Below are positions 34,329 to 42,791 of a stretch of DNA of 64,000 nt, in pieces. The position numbers and the translations under genes were made by a program. The DNA is from an uncultured Alphaproteobacteria bacterium (GTDB taxonomy: Bacteria; Pseudomonadota; Alphaproteobacteria; RF32; CAG-239): the NCBI GenBank assembly GCA_944390315.1, contig CALXPO010000012.1, forward strand, positions 1-64,000, written 5' to 3'. The number at the start of each line of letters is the position of its first letter. Positions within the stretch are counted from its first letter, which is position 1. The notes beneath the pieces were generated by a model that was given only the letters and a program-made list of their open reading frames with translations, did not search any database and was not told where the DNA came from.

Positions 34329-35401
34329 GCCTTAACCCCTCCGGCACCGGCGGCTTTGGGCGCATCTTCGTCCAACGGCCAACGCGGACGAGGCTTAAAA
34401 TCCAAATCATTGGTATAACCTTTGGCAAAACGCTCCAAACCGGCCCAAGCAATCATAACACCGTTATCGGTACACCATTTGAGCGGCGGAGCGGCAAAAG
34501 TAAGACCTTTTTTATTTGCCAATTCTTCCAAATGCGCACGCAGATACTTATTTGCGGCCACACCGCCGGCAACAACCAAATATTTGCCTTCAGGATATTT
34601 TTGTTTGAAATAATCGGCAGCCTTGTCAAGTTTGTCACACAAACATTCGGTTGCCGTTTTTTGAAAACTGGCACAAATATCGGCCGTATCTTGCTTAGAC
34701 AAGATAACATGCTCAATGTTACCGTCTTCTTCATAAGACTCTATAATTTTTCTGACAGCGGTTTTTAAGCCCGAAAAAGACAAATTAAAATCTCCGGAAC
34801 CACGCAAAGGATGAGGAAGCGCAAACCTATTTTCATTACCGATTTCGGCCATTTTTTCAATCATCGGACCGCCGGGATAACCGAGTTTGAGCATTTTGGC
34901 CACCTTATCAAAAGCCTCACCTGCGGCATCGTCAATGGTTGTACCCAAGCGTTCATAATCACCGACGCCTTTTACAACCAAAATCTGGCAATGTCCGCCC
35001 GAAACCAACAACAAAAGATAAGGATATTCGACATCATTTGTCAATCGCGATACCAAAGAATGTCCTTCTAAGTGATTGACAGCCACAAACGGTTTGTTAA
35101 GAGCAAAAGCCAAGGCTTTTGCCGCCATCACGCCGACCACAACGCCGCCGATAAGTCCCGGACCGGAAGTTGCCGCCACGGCATCGATATCCTCGGGTTT
35201 TATGCCTGCTTTTTGGAAAGTATGTTCGATAATATCTTCGATATGATCCAAATGCGAGCGCGCGGCAATTTCGGGAACGACGCCGCCGTAAATTTTATGT
35301 TCTTCCTGCGAAAGCACCGTTTCGGCAAGAATTTCTTTTTTATCATTTACCAAAGCTGCGGCGGTTTCGTCGCAACTGCTTTCAATTCCTAAAACTATCA
35401 T
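34325..35401 (-). CDS. tsaD: tRNA N6-threonylcarbamoyltransferase TsaD
   Basis: 358 residues. ASKHA-fold motifs include N-terminal GIESSCDETAAA, the metal-binding VNHLEGHSL (H-x-E-G-H), VSGGHCQIL, DDAAGEAFDK and GGVAANKYLR. With TsaB, TsaE and TsaC it makes t6A37 in ANN-decoding tRNAs. tsaE is also in this window (53698), but not adjacent. It is divergent from the mitofilin-like gene, as in many alphaproteobacteria, although hemC and hemD, which often lie between, are missing. Confidence 0.97.
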   Translation of the reverse strand: MIVLGIESSCDETAAALVNDKKEILAETVLSQEEHKIYGGVVPEIAARSHLDHIEDIIEHTFQKAGIKPEDIDAVAATSGPGLIGGVVVGVMAAKALAFALNKPFVAVNHLEGHSLVSRLTNDVEYPYLLLLVSGGHCQILVVKGVGDYERLGTTIDDAAGEAFDKVAKMLKLGYPGGPMIEKMAEIGNENRFALPHPLRGSGDFNLSFSGLKTAVRKIIESYEEDGNIEHVILSKQDTADICASFQKTATECLCDKLDKAADYFKQKYPEGKYLVVAGGVAANKYLRAHLEELANKKGLTFAAPPLKWCTDNGVMIAWAGLERFAKGYTNDLDFKPRPRWPLDEDAPKAAGAGGVKA

Positions 35402-35480
35402 TATATTTATCTTTGACCAATTTTTAACTTTTGACAGTTACTATAAACCAATTGAAGCAATATTACAAAGGAAATAAGCG

Positions 35481-36524
35481 ATGGTAAAAGAGAAATCTGA
35501 CGCAACCGACAAAAAAGAAACGGAAATAACCGAAAACAAAGAAAATAAAACCGAAAAGAAAGAGTCATCTTCTTTTGAAAAGGCCATAGCAAAATTTCTC
35601 GGTTTTATATTTACTTTGATTATCATTGGCTCAGCTTTCGCGGCAGCTTTGGTTTATTATCGTGATGTCATATTACCGGCTCAAATGAACGCCGCTGCAT
35701 CTCAGCCGATTGTAAACACTCCGCAAATTCCTGCTGCCGAACCGGCACCGACGGCAACTCCGACACCACCCGAAAAAATAACCGAAATCAAATATGTTAT
35801 TCCCGAGAGCGTGAGCAATGCCGTCAACGAATTGCGCGACAAGGTCGGAAAAATAGAAAATCTGACCCATCAATATATGAATATCAAAGCAGATTCTTCA
35901 GCTCTTATCAGCCTCGGCGAGAGAGTGGACACCATTGACAAACGCACACAAAGACTTAATCAGCTTTCAAATGACGGTGCTTTGATTTTGACCGCCGCCC
36001 TGATGATAAAAGAAAATGCGGCGGCAGGACTTCCCGTTCGTTTTGAAGCCGAAATTTTAAAACAACTGGCCGCATCACAACCTGATATCGCCACCTCTAT
36101 CGAGTATATATACAACAATTCGGCTCGACAATATCCGTCTGACAAAAATCTGGTTAAAAAATTTAACCAAATCACTCAAACCGCTATCTACAACGCTAAA
36201 CATCAGGGCACATGGAAAGACCGTCTGCTAAGAAAAATAAACGAATATATACAAATTTCGGGACCGGACATGAATAATCCCGTTAATCGCGAAATTTTAA
36301 CCTTGACCGAAATTCAAGGCTATGTCGATGACAATCAATCGGCTTTAGCTGTTGAAATGCTGTCCAAACCCGAAAACAGCTATCTGCTTAATAACAAAGA
36401 ACTTGAAGATTGGTATGCCATTACCGATTCCAAGCTCAAATTTAACCGCGCCCTGTCAGAAATCTGCGCTTATTCTTTGGCTTTGATGAAAACCGAAAGT
36501 TTACAAAATGTCACTCTCCCCTGA
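35481..36524 (+). CDS. Mitofilin/HemX-like inner-membrane protein
   Basis: 347 residues. A charged Lys/Glu-rich N-terminus (1-38) precedes one membrane helix (about 39-62), a Pro/Ala-rich linker, a coiled coil (about 110-160) and a C-terminal helical region. GLPVRFEAEILKQLAASQPDIATSI resembles the (P)F..EL..L motif of alphaproteobacterial mitofilin-like proteins (COG4223). These proteins shape the inner membrane. Family assignment is from motif and context (divergent from tsaD). It overlaps the next gene by 17 bp. Confidence 0.65.
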   Translation: MVKEKSDATDKKETEITENKENKTEKKESSSFEKAIAKFLGFIFTLIIIGSAFAAALVYYRDVILPAQMNAAASQPIVNTPQIPAAEPAPTATPTPPEKITEIKYVIPESVSNAVNELRDKVGKIENLTHQYMNIKADSSALISLGERVDTIDKRTQRLNQLSNDGALILTAALMIKENAAAGLPVRFEAEILKQLAASQPDIATSIEYIYNNSARQYPSDKNLVKKFNQITQTAIYNAKHQGTWKDRLLRKINEYIQISGPDMNNPVNREILTLTEIQGYVDDNQSALAVEMLSKPENSYLLNNKELEDWYAITDSKLKFNRALSEICAYSLALMKTESLQNVTLP

Positions 36525-37917
36525 TAACATTAAAAAAAACTGGCGTTTAAAATACGATAAGGCTTCTGAAACTCTCGCTCAAATGAGCAAAATCAAAACG
36601 CTTGCGGCGGCCTTTAACGTCAATGTTGATTCGATTATTAAAATTTCGGGTAAAGATTTGACCGAAAAAATCAAAGAATACGGCTTGAGTTTAACCGAAC
36701 TTCAAAAAGCCGATAATAAAAAAATCTCTACCCCAAAAGACATTTATCGCGGCATTTTCCGTTGCTTTAGCCTCGGGATTGCCGAAGAATGGATTGCCGA
36801 AGACAAAGCGGTCTATGACTGGATGAAGCAACATCTCGGTACCAAAAAGCTGCAGATGGGCGCACAGGCAGGTATTATTGCCAACACCTTATCTTTAAGC
36901 GGCATTCAAAAAGTGGTTACCCATACCGCCTCTTTGCCCGAACTTCAGGCCGAACAATTCTTCAAACGTGAAAATTTATTGTCTTTTGATGAAAACGGAA
37001 ATCTAAAACCGGCATACCGCATCAATCGTCCGCAAGACGAAGCATCCATTCACTGGATTATCGAATTTGACAAAGATGATAAAGCGGAAGTCGACGGAAC
37101 AGAAATCATCTGTCCGAAATCCAACCGTTTTATTGCCACCTACGACCCGATGCTGTTCAATTTGGTTATTGACGACAACTTTGTCAAATATACCAATGAA
37201 AATCCCGTAAACTGCATCATATTATCGGGTTATCAGGCTCTAGATTCCGCAAACAACGGCGTTGCTTTGGTTGAAAAAACAATCCCCATTATCAAGAAAT
37301 GGAAACAAAACTCCGAACATCCGCTGATACATTTGGAAATAGCCTCCACTCAGGATAAAGAAGTCAGAAAGGCCATTGTAAAAAAAATCATGCCTATTTG
37401 TGATTCCTGCGGCTTAAACGAACGCGAAACCATAGATATGCTCGAAGTTTTGGGCTATGAAGCCTTAGCCGAGAAATGCAATCGGGAAACAACCCCGAGC
37501 AATCTCTGGCAAGCCTTAAAAATATTAAAAAAAGAAACAGCTTGTCCGCGGATTCAGCTACATATGTTCGGACTTTATATGACGGCCGCAGACAAAGATT
37601 TTTGCCTGTCTCCTCAAGACAATCTCAAAGGAATGATTCTTGCCGCCACCGCCGCCGCTTCCAAAGCCTCAATCGGAAAATTGTCCGAACCTTCGGATAT
37701 TTTGGTTTCTGTCGGACAAGATATCAATCAAATCGGCATCAATGCTTTAAGCGAACTGGCACAAGCCGTCGGCAATCAACAATTATTAACCGATGGTTTT
37801 TGCAAAACCGAAGATTTTAATCTTATTGCCGTACCGACAATTATCATTGACAAACCCAAAACTTTAGTCGGCATGGGAGATACAATTTCTGCCTTTTCGT
37901 TGCTCGGTGCTTTGTAA
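36508..37917 (+). CDS. ADP-dependent sugar kinase (ADP-PFK/glucokinase family)
   Basis: 469 residues. The motifs of the ADP-dependent kinase family (ribokinase superfamily, otherwise mostly archaeal and eukaryotic) are all present. They are the N-terminal N38-V-N-V-D42 substrate motif, G118-A-QAGIIAN, H271-P-x2-HLEIAS with the metal-linked Glu277, and C-terminal K-T-L-V-G-M-G-D458-T-I-S with the catalytic Asp458. The expected reaction is ADP-driven phosphorylation of glucose or fructose 6-phosphate; the substrate cannot be read from sequence. It overlaps the mitofilin-like gene by 17 bp and has a terminator. Confidence 0.85.
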   Translation: MSLSPDNIKKNWRLKYDKASETLAQMSKIKTLAAAFNVNVDSIIKISGKDLTEKIKEYGLSLTELQKADNKKISTPKDIYRGIFRCFSLGIAEEWIAEDKAVYDWMKQHLGTKKLQMGAQAGIIANTLSLSGIQKVVTHTASLPELQAEQFFKRENLLSFDENGNLKPAYRINRPQDEASIHWIIEFDKDDKAEVDGTEIICPKSNRFIATYDPMLFNLVIDDNFVKYTNENPVNCIILSGYQALDSANNGVALVEKTIPIIKKWKQNSEHPLIHLEIASTQDKEVRKAIVKKIMPICDSCGLNERETIDMLEVLGYEALAEKCNRETTPSNLWQALKILKKETACPRIQLHMFGLYMTAADKDFCLSPQDNLKGMILAATAAASKASIGKLSEPSDILVSVGQDINQIGINALSELAQAVGNQQLLTDGFCKTEDFNLIAVPTIIIDKPKTLVGMGDTISAFSLLGAL

Positions 37918-37918
37918 A

Positions 37919-37952
37919 AAAATCCCCGATTTTTCGGGGATTTTTTTTTATT
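37919..37952 (+). terminator. Bidirectional terminator between the ADP-kinase gene and dnaQ
   Basis: AATCCCCGA and TCGGGGATT form a 9-bp stem with a TTTT loop, A-run before and T-run after, between two convergent genes. Confidence 0.88.
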
Positions 37953-38688
37953 GCTTTTGCGTATTTTCACCTTCTGCCGACGGCTCGGCCAACCACAAAG
38001 CATTCTTTATTTTACTCTGCAAAAAAGCCAAATGCTCAGCCTCTTCTTCGGCAGAAATATTAAACACCCTCTGTTCACGCATTTTACGCTCAGCGGCAAA
38101 AACAGCTCCGTCCGCATTGTGAACAGCTTTATTATTTTCGGCACCAAGCTGCATACTCGGTTCGGCTCCGCCCAAGAGTTCAAGATAAACATCAGCCAAC
38201 AACTCGGCATCGAGCAAAGCCCCGTGTTTGGTACGGTGGCTGTTGTCTATATTAAATCTTTTGCACAAAGCATCGAGGTTGTTTTTACTCCCCGGAAACT
38301 TTTGACGGGCAATTTCCAAAGTATCAACCACCCTGTCCCATTCATATTCAGGTTTTCCTAATTTTTTGAGTTCAAAGTTAACAAACTTGATATCAAAAGA
38401 AGCGTTGTGAGCGACCAAAATTCCGTCATCACCGACAAAATCCACAAAATCCTGCGCTACATCGGCAAACACCGGAAAATCTTTCAAAAACTCTTCGGTC
38501 AAACCGTGCACGGCAACAACTTCTTCGGGCACACTGCGCTCCGGATTAATATATTGATGATAAGTTTTTCCGGTCGGAATATGGTTAATAAGTTCGACCG
38601 CACCGATTTCAACCAATCTGTCTCCGTTTTCGGGCGAAAGACCGGTGGTTTCGGTATCAAACACAATTTCACGTAAAACGTTTTTCAT
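37948..38688 (-). CDS. dnaQ: DNA polymerase III epsilon subunit (proofreading exonuclease)
   Basis: 246 residues. The DEDDh exonuclease motifs are ExoI DTETTGLSPENGDR, ExoII HNASFDIKFVN and ExoIII HGALLDAELLADVYLEL. The C-terminal tail is where the polymerase alpha subunit binds. It proofreads replication errors. coaE lies 3 bp upstream, forming the coaE-dnaQ pair that flanks the origin in many alphaproteobacteria. Confidence 0.96.
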   Translation of the reverse strand: MKNVLREIVFDTETTGLSPENGDRLVEIGAVELINHIPTGKTYHQYINPERSVPEEVVAVHGLTEEFLKDFPVFADVAQDFVDFVGDDGILVAHNASFDIKFVNFELKKLGKPEYEWDRVVDTLEIARQKFPGSKNNLDALCKRFNIDNSHRTKHGALLDAELLADVYLELLGGAEPSMQLGAENNKAVHNADGAVFAAERKMREQRVFNISAEEEAEHLAFLQSKIKNALWLAEPSAEGENTQKQ

Positions 38689-38691
38689 CTT

Positions 38692-39276
38692 TTATAGATT
38701 CTCCAATTCCTGCAACAAGGTTATAACTTCGAGTTTGAGCACATTTTTGGGCTTATCGGTATCAATCACGACATCAGCCAATTCCTTTTTCTTCTCATTA
38801 CTCATTTGCACGTTGTTAATTTTTTCAAAATCCTCGGCCTCTACTTTATCTCTTATCATAACCCGTTGTTTCTGAATTTCGTAATCAACGTCGGCAACGA
38901 TAACTTTATCACAAAATCTGTCCCAACCCATTTCAAACAACAGAGCAACATCAACAAAAAACAAATCATCGACACGACTGTTACGGTGAATAATTTGCTT
39001 AAAATACCGAAGCAAAAACGGATGCGTCATTTTTTCCAGAATTTTAAGCTGATTTCTGTCACCAAAAACAATATTTCTTAATTTTCTTTTATTAACCCCT
39101 TCCCCTTCGGCGACCGCCGGAAAGGTTTCTCTTATTTTTGCTAAAAATTTTTTATTAAAATACAAGCGTCTGACCCAAGCATCCACATCAAAAACAACAT
39201 ATCCCTGTTGTCTTATCATTTTGGCAATGGTTGTTTTACCGCAACCGATAGAGCCTGTAATTGCAATCATTCTCAT
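38692..39276 (-). CDS. coaE: Dephospho-CoA kinase
   Basis: 194 residues. The P-loop is ITGSIGCGKTTIAKMI at the N-terminus. DVDAWVRRLY, the HP(F)LLRYF segment, DVALLFEMGWDRFCDKVIVAD and the C-terminal DVVIDTD segment follow. It catalyses the last step of coenzyme A synthesis. It is transcribed away from the putative origin at 39277. Confidence 0.95.
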   Translation of the reverse strand: MRMIAITGSIGCGKTTIAKMIRQQGYVVFDVDAWVRRLYFNKKFLAKIRETFPAVAEGEGVNKRKLRNIVFGDRNQLKILEKMTHPFLLRYFKQIIHRNSRVDDLFFVDVALLFEMGWDRFCDKVIVADVDYEIQKQRVMIRDKVEAEDFEKINNVQMSNEKKKELADVVIDTDKPKNVLKLEVITLLQELENL

Positions 39277-39772
39277 TATTATTAATCCAAGTTATCAACA
39301 GCCCCTGTGTACAAATAAGGGCTTTGTGAGTATTTATACAAAATAATACTCTAAATTCAAAAATAATATGACAAGATACTCACAAGTGGATAACTTTTAT
39401 CAACTAATCGACATAAAGTGGACAATAAAAATTATTAACAAAGAGTAAATTTTTTTATTTACAAGGATGACTCGTTAGTTAACAAGAAGTTAATGTTTGC
39501 TTAAAAAATTCTTAACAAATTTATTAACAATCCGTTAACTTTTGGATAACTTTGTTAATAAAAATTAATCCCCAACTCAAACAATGATATACAACTTACA
39601 AAAACATTTTAAATATAATATATTTGCAAGGTCAGCTTGTTAAAAACTTTTTTTTTCATAACAAACATTTGTTTGACAAATGATATCTATTATCTTATAA
39701 AATAATCATTCAGGCACTTGGATTTAACAAGTTTTCTGTTTTTCTATTCCAACATTATATCACGGAAAATTA
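39277..39772. other. Putative chromosomal replication origin (oriC)
   Basis: 496 bp without genes, very AT-rich, between divergent coaE and rho. It holds seven DnaA-box-like 9-mers one or two bases from TTATNCACA. They are TTATCAACA 39292-39300, TTATCCACT 39385-39393 (minus), TTATCAACT 39397-39405, TTATTAACA 39432-39440 and 39521-39529, TTATCCAAA 39541-39549 (minus) and TTATTAACA 39553-39561 (minus). Three TTAA-N7-TTAA sites lie among them, with one GANTC (39469-39473). The TAAATATAATATATT stretch near 39610 is a candidate unwinding region. parAB and parS lie 8-13 kb away, as expected near an alphaproteobacterial origin. Confidence 0.75.
39479..39538. promoter_or_regulatory. Three CtrA-type boxes in the putative origin
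   Basis: Three exact TTAA-N7-TTAA matches lie at 39479-39493, 39501-39515 and 39524-39538, i.e. at 22- and 23-bp steps, about two helical turns. CtrA represses initiation by binding such sites in the Caulobacter origin. Interleaving with DnaA-like boxes supports a regulatory array. ctrA itself is not in the window. Confidence 0.6.
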
Positions 39773-41026
39773 ATGCATTTAAATGATTTAAAACAAAAAT
39801 CCCCTAAGGATTTATTGACCGAAGCGGAGGAGCTCGGTATTGAAGACGCTTCTTCGATGCGCAAACAAGATTTAATGTTTGCTATTCTAAAAAAAGTAGC
39901 CTCAGATGACAATGTTATCTACGGCGAGGGTACCATAGAAGTTTTGCAAGACGGTTTTGGATTTTTACGTTCGGCACAATCAAACTATTTGGCAGGTCCC
40001 GATGATATTTATGTTTCGCCGGCGCAAGTTAAGAAATTTGGATTAAGAACGGGTGATACGATAGAAGGCGAAATCAGAGCTCCAAAAGATAATGAACGTT
40101 ATTTTGCCTTAACCAAAATTAACAGAATCAACTTTGATGATCCTGAAAAATCCAAGTTAAGAATTAACTTTGACAATTTAACTCCATTATATCCGACAGA
40201 AAAACTCGATTTTGACATTATCTGCGGTGACAAAGATTATACAACGCGTATTATTGATTTAATAGCTCCACAGGGTAAAGGACAACGCGGTTTGATTGTA
40301 GCTCCGCCCAGAACAGGTAAAACCGTTATGTTGCAAAATATAGCTCATGCTATTTCTACCAATCATCCGGAAATATATTTAATGGTACTTTTGATTGACG
40401 AGCGTCCGGAAGAAGTAACAGATATGACGCGTTCGGTTAAAGGCGAAGTGATATCTTCAACTTTTGATGAGCCGGCAACACGTCATGTTCAGGTTGCGGA
40501 AATGGTAATTGAAAAGGCTAAGCGTTTGGTAGAAAACAAAAAAGACGTAGTTATTTTGCTCGATTCCATTACGCGTTTGGGACGTGCTTATAATACGGTT
40601 GTTCCTTCTTCGGGTAAAGTTTTGACGGGCGGTGTTGATGCCAATGCTTTGCAAAGACCAAAGCGCTTGCTCGGTGCAGCTCGTAATGTTGAAGAAGGCG
40701 GTTCTTTAACCATTATTGCAACAGCTTTGATTGATACGGGCTCGCGAATGGATGAGGTTATTTTTGAAGAATTCAAGGGAACGGGTAACTCCGAAATTAT
40801 TCTTGACCGCAAGTTGACCGATAAACGTTTATTCCCGACCATTGACATTACTCGTTCGGGCACACGTAAGGAAGAATTGTTGGTTGACAAAGCAACTTTG
40901 ACTAAGATGTGGGTATTGCGCCGTGTTTTGATGCAGATGGGTATGACCGACGGTATGGAATTTTTGCTTGATAAGCTCAAACAAAGCAAAGACAACCAAG
41001 ATTTCTTTAATAATATGAATTCTTAA
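39773..41026 (+). CDS. rho: Transcription termination factor Rho
   Basis: 417 residues. The N-terminal Rho domain has [15 protein letters not shown] and the cold-shock-like RNA-binding [19 protein letters not shown]. The ATPase part has Walker [13 protein letters not shown] (near 177-185), Walker [15 protein letters not shown], a Q-loop ([18 protein letters not shown]) and an R-loop. Rho is the RNA-dependent helicase that ends transcription. It is the first gene right of the putative origin. Repeat copy B begins within 2 bp of its stop codon. Confidence 0.97.
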   Translation: MHLNDLKQKSPKDLLTEAEELGIEDASSMRKQDLMFAILKKVASDDNVIYGEGTIEVLQDGFGFLRSAQSNYLAGPDDIYVSPAQVKKFGLRTGDTIEGEIRAPKDNERYFALTKINRINFDDPEKSKLRINFDNLTPLYPTEKLDFDIICGDKDYTTRIIDLIAPQGKGQRGLIVAPPRTGKTVMLQNIAHAISTNHPEIYLMVLLIDERPEEVTDMTRSVKGEVISSTFDEPATRHVQVAEMVIEKAKRLVENKKDVVILLDSITRLGRAYNTVVPSSGKVLTGGVDANALQRPKRLLGAARNVEEGGSLTIIATALIDTGSRMDEVIFEEFKGTGNSEIILDRKLTDKRLFPTIDITRSGTRKEELLVDKATLTKMWVLRRVLMQMGMTDGMEFLLDKLKQSKDNQDFFNNMNS

Positions 41027-41027
41027 A

Positions 41028-41170
41028 TAGATATCCCCCAGTAAACTGGAGGTTCTATAACAGCTACAAACCTTACGGTTTGACCACGCTCGTTGGCGTG
41101 GAGCGGTGTTGTTCCAACACCTTGGCATTTAGCCCCGAGTAAACTCGGGGTTTTCTGTAAGGCACTAATA
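41028..41170 (+). repeat. Five-hairpin intergenic repeat, copy B (best preserved)
   Basis: Five stems follow each other in about 120 nt. They are 41035-41052 (CCCCCAGT/ACTGGAGG, one mismatch), 41067-41082 (CAAACC/GGTTTG), 41084-41101 (CCACGC/GCGTGG), 41105-41121 (GGTGTTG/CAACACC) and 41133-41150 (CCCCGAGT/ACTCGGGG, perfect). TTTTCTGTAAGGCA and CTAATAAAA follow. The last stem plus TTTT would also terminate transcription. The repeat starts directly after the rho stop; copies A, C and D share it at 25287, 49922 and 237. There is no open reading frame. Confidence 0.92.
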
Positions 41171-41223
41171 AAAAAAACTCTCTAAAAAGGGAGGTTTTTT
41201 CATTTTAGTAAAAAAGATGAAAA

Positions 41224-41958
41224 TTAATTTTTCATTTCAAATCTAATGACATTGTGGTAGACATCTTCATAATCTGAAATCAAGTATTTTATTTTTGTAT
41301 TAGGAGTAATTTTTCTTATTTCAGGATACTTATCAAGAGGAACGCCTATCATATCACCTCTTGTTGTTATAATAACATAATAAGTATTTCCTTTATAAAT
41401 TTCTTTATCCCATTTTTCTATCCCAACAAATTGGCATTTTGAAAATTTAAAATCATCCACTTTTTGATATTCACGAATAGAATAAATAGAAAAAAAGATA
41501 AGATAGAAATATAACCAACCTAATACACCGTTTAACCCGATATTTTTATGAAAGTTGCTTTTAAGTTTTAATAAATAGCTCAGATAAGTGCAAAAACTGA
41601 ACAAAGCGCTACAAACGAAGGCAGCGAGGATCAGACCGAATATGTTTGTTCTTATCCCGTTTATGTCAAAAACGACAACATTTGAGATAAGAATGAACAG
41701 AGCAAAAATTATCAGAGCCCAACCTAAGCGTACAAAAAAATCATTTATTTCTTGATGAGACATAAGCAAAGAAATAAAGGTAATAACGCCAATAATGACG
41801 GCAACCCACATAACATAGGAATATTCGAATATCAATATTACGTATACGGCCATCACAAGTGCTAACAATGCAAATAGGTATTTTCCGTAAGCGATCCAAA
41901 ACTGGAGAGCTTTTTTCTTGAACGACTGGAATAGTCGATTAAAAAAATGAGTATTCAT
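41224..41958 (-). CDS. Membrane protein, paralogue of the gene at 42080
   Basis: 244 residues with about five membrane helices in the first 160 residues and a soluble C-terminal domain. That domain (KWDKEIYKGNTYYVIITTRGDMIGVPLDKYPEIRKI) closely parallels the C-terminus of the next gene upstream (KETYGGNTYFMVTTEKGEIIGVDARKYPEIRHA). Function unknown; no family recognised. It has inserted, with its paralogue and a HAD gene, between rho and mnmE, which are often close in alphaproteobacteria. Confidence 0.65.
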   Translation of the reverse strand: MNTHFFNRLFQSFKKKALQFWIAYGKYLFALLALVMAVYVILIFEYSYVMWVAVIIGVITFISLLMSHQEINDFFVRLGWALIIFALFILISNVVVFDINGIRTNIFGLILAAFVCSALFSFCTYLSYLLKLKSNFHKNIGLNGVLGWLYFYLIFFSIYSIREYQKVDDFKFSKCQFVGIEKWDKEIYKGNTYYVIITTRGDMIGVPLDKYPEIRKITPNTKIKYLISDYEDVYHNVIRFEMKN

Positions 41959-42029
41959 AATAAAAGTATTAAAAATTTTAAAGTAAAGTCATAGTAATCA
42001 AATTTTTTATTTTTGTCAATTTTTAAAAA

Positions 42030-42060
42030 AAACTCCGCATTGTTTAACAATGCAGAGTTT
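42030..42060 (-). terminator. Terminator between the two paralogous membrane genes
   Basis: AAACTCcGCATTGTTtaacAATGCaGAGTTT-type imperfect stem with T-rich flank on the minus strand, after the stop of the gene at 42080. The two paralogues are therefore separate transcripts. Confidence 0.75.
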
Positions 42061-42079
42061 CTTTATTTTTAGCTAATGA

Positions 42080-42745
42080 CTATCTAATCATCAGCTTATA
42101 TACCTTATTTAAACCGTTTTTTTGGGTTCTATCTAAGGTATATTTAATTTCATCTCCTTTTGCAGCGTGTCTGATTTCCGGATACTTTCGCGCGTCCACC
42201 CCGATAATTTCGCCTTTTTCGGTGGTTACCATAAAATAGGTATTTCCGCCGTAGGTTTCTTTTTCGATTTTTCCGATTTTTTCGAATTCGGATCTGGCAT
42301 ATTCTGCCTCCATTTGCTCACTATATTCTTCATATTTTGGAGTCGTATAATTAAAGACTACAAAAAAGATAAAGAATAAAGTTAAAAATGAGACATTATT
42401 TGTGCCATTATCGGCAAAATCTTCCAGACCAAACTTTTCTGTCAGCAAAGAACTGAACATATATATAATTATACATGCCAGTGATGCCGCAATTAAGGCC
42501 CAAAGATTATGAGACACTGACATAATGCCCATAAAGACCGAAAATATGATAAGTGCCCAACCCGCTCTCACTGCTGGTGAGAATACAGAGTTGTCTTCGT
42601 GATATAATTTGAAGAAGACCATAATACCAATAGCCGATGCTGTTAGCACCATTCCCTTATTAATATTAACAAAGAACAATATAACAGCGGCAAGAGCCGG
42701 AATAGCTACAAAAAGAATTTTTTTTAATAATATAACATTTTTCAT
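42080..42745 (-). CDS. Membrane protein, paralogue of the gene at 41224
   Basis: 221 residues, about four to five membrane helices, then a C-terminal soluble domain shared with the gene at 41224 (K-E-x-Y-x-GNTY, G-(D/E)-x-IGV, KYPEIR). The conserved patches at equal distances show a duplicated family rather than chance similarity. No function can be assigned. Confidence 0.65.
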   Translation of the reverse strand: MKNVILLKKILFVAIPALAAVILFFVNINKGMVLTASAIGIMVFFKLYHEDNSVFSPAVRAGWALIIFSVFMGIMSVSHNLWALIAASLACIIIYMFSSLLTEKFGLEDFADNGTNNVSFLTLFFIFFVVFNYTTPKYEEYSEQMEAEYARSEFEKIGKIEKETYGGNTYFMVTTEKGEIIGVDARKYPEIRHAAKGDEIKYTLDRTQKNGLNKVYKLMIR

Positions 42746-42791
42746 ATCTAAAAAAATTAAGAATTAGAACTATATTCTAACCATTTTTCGT

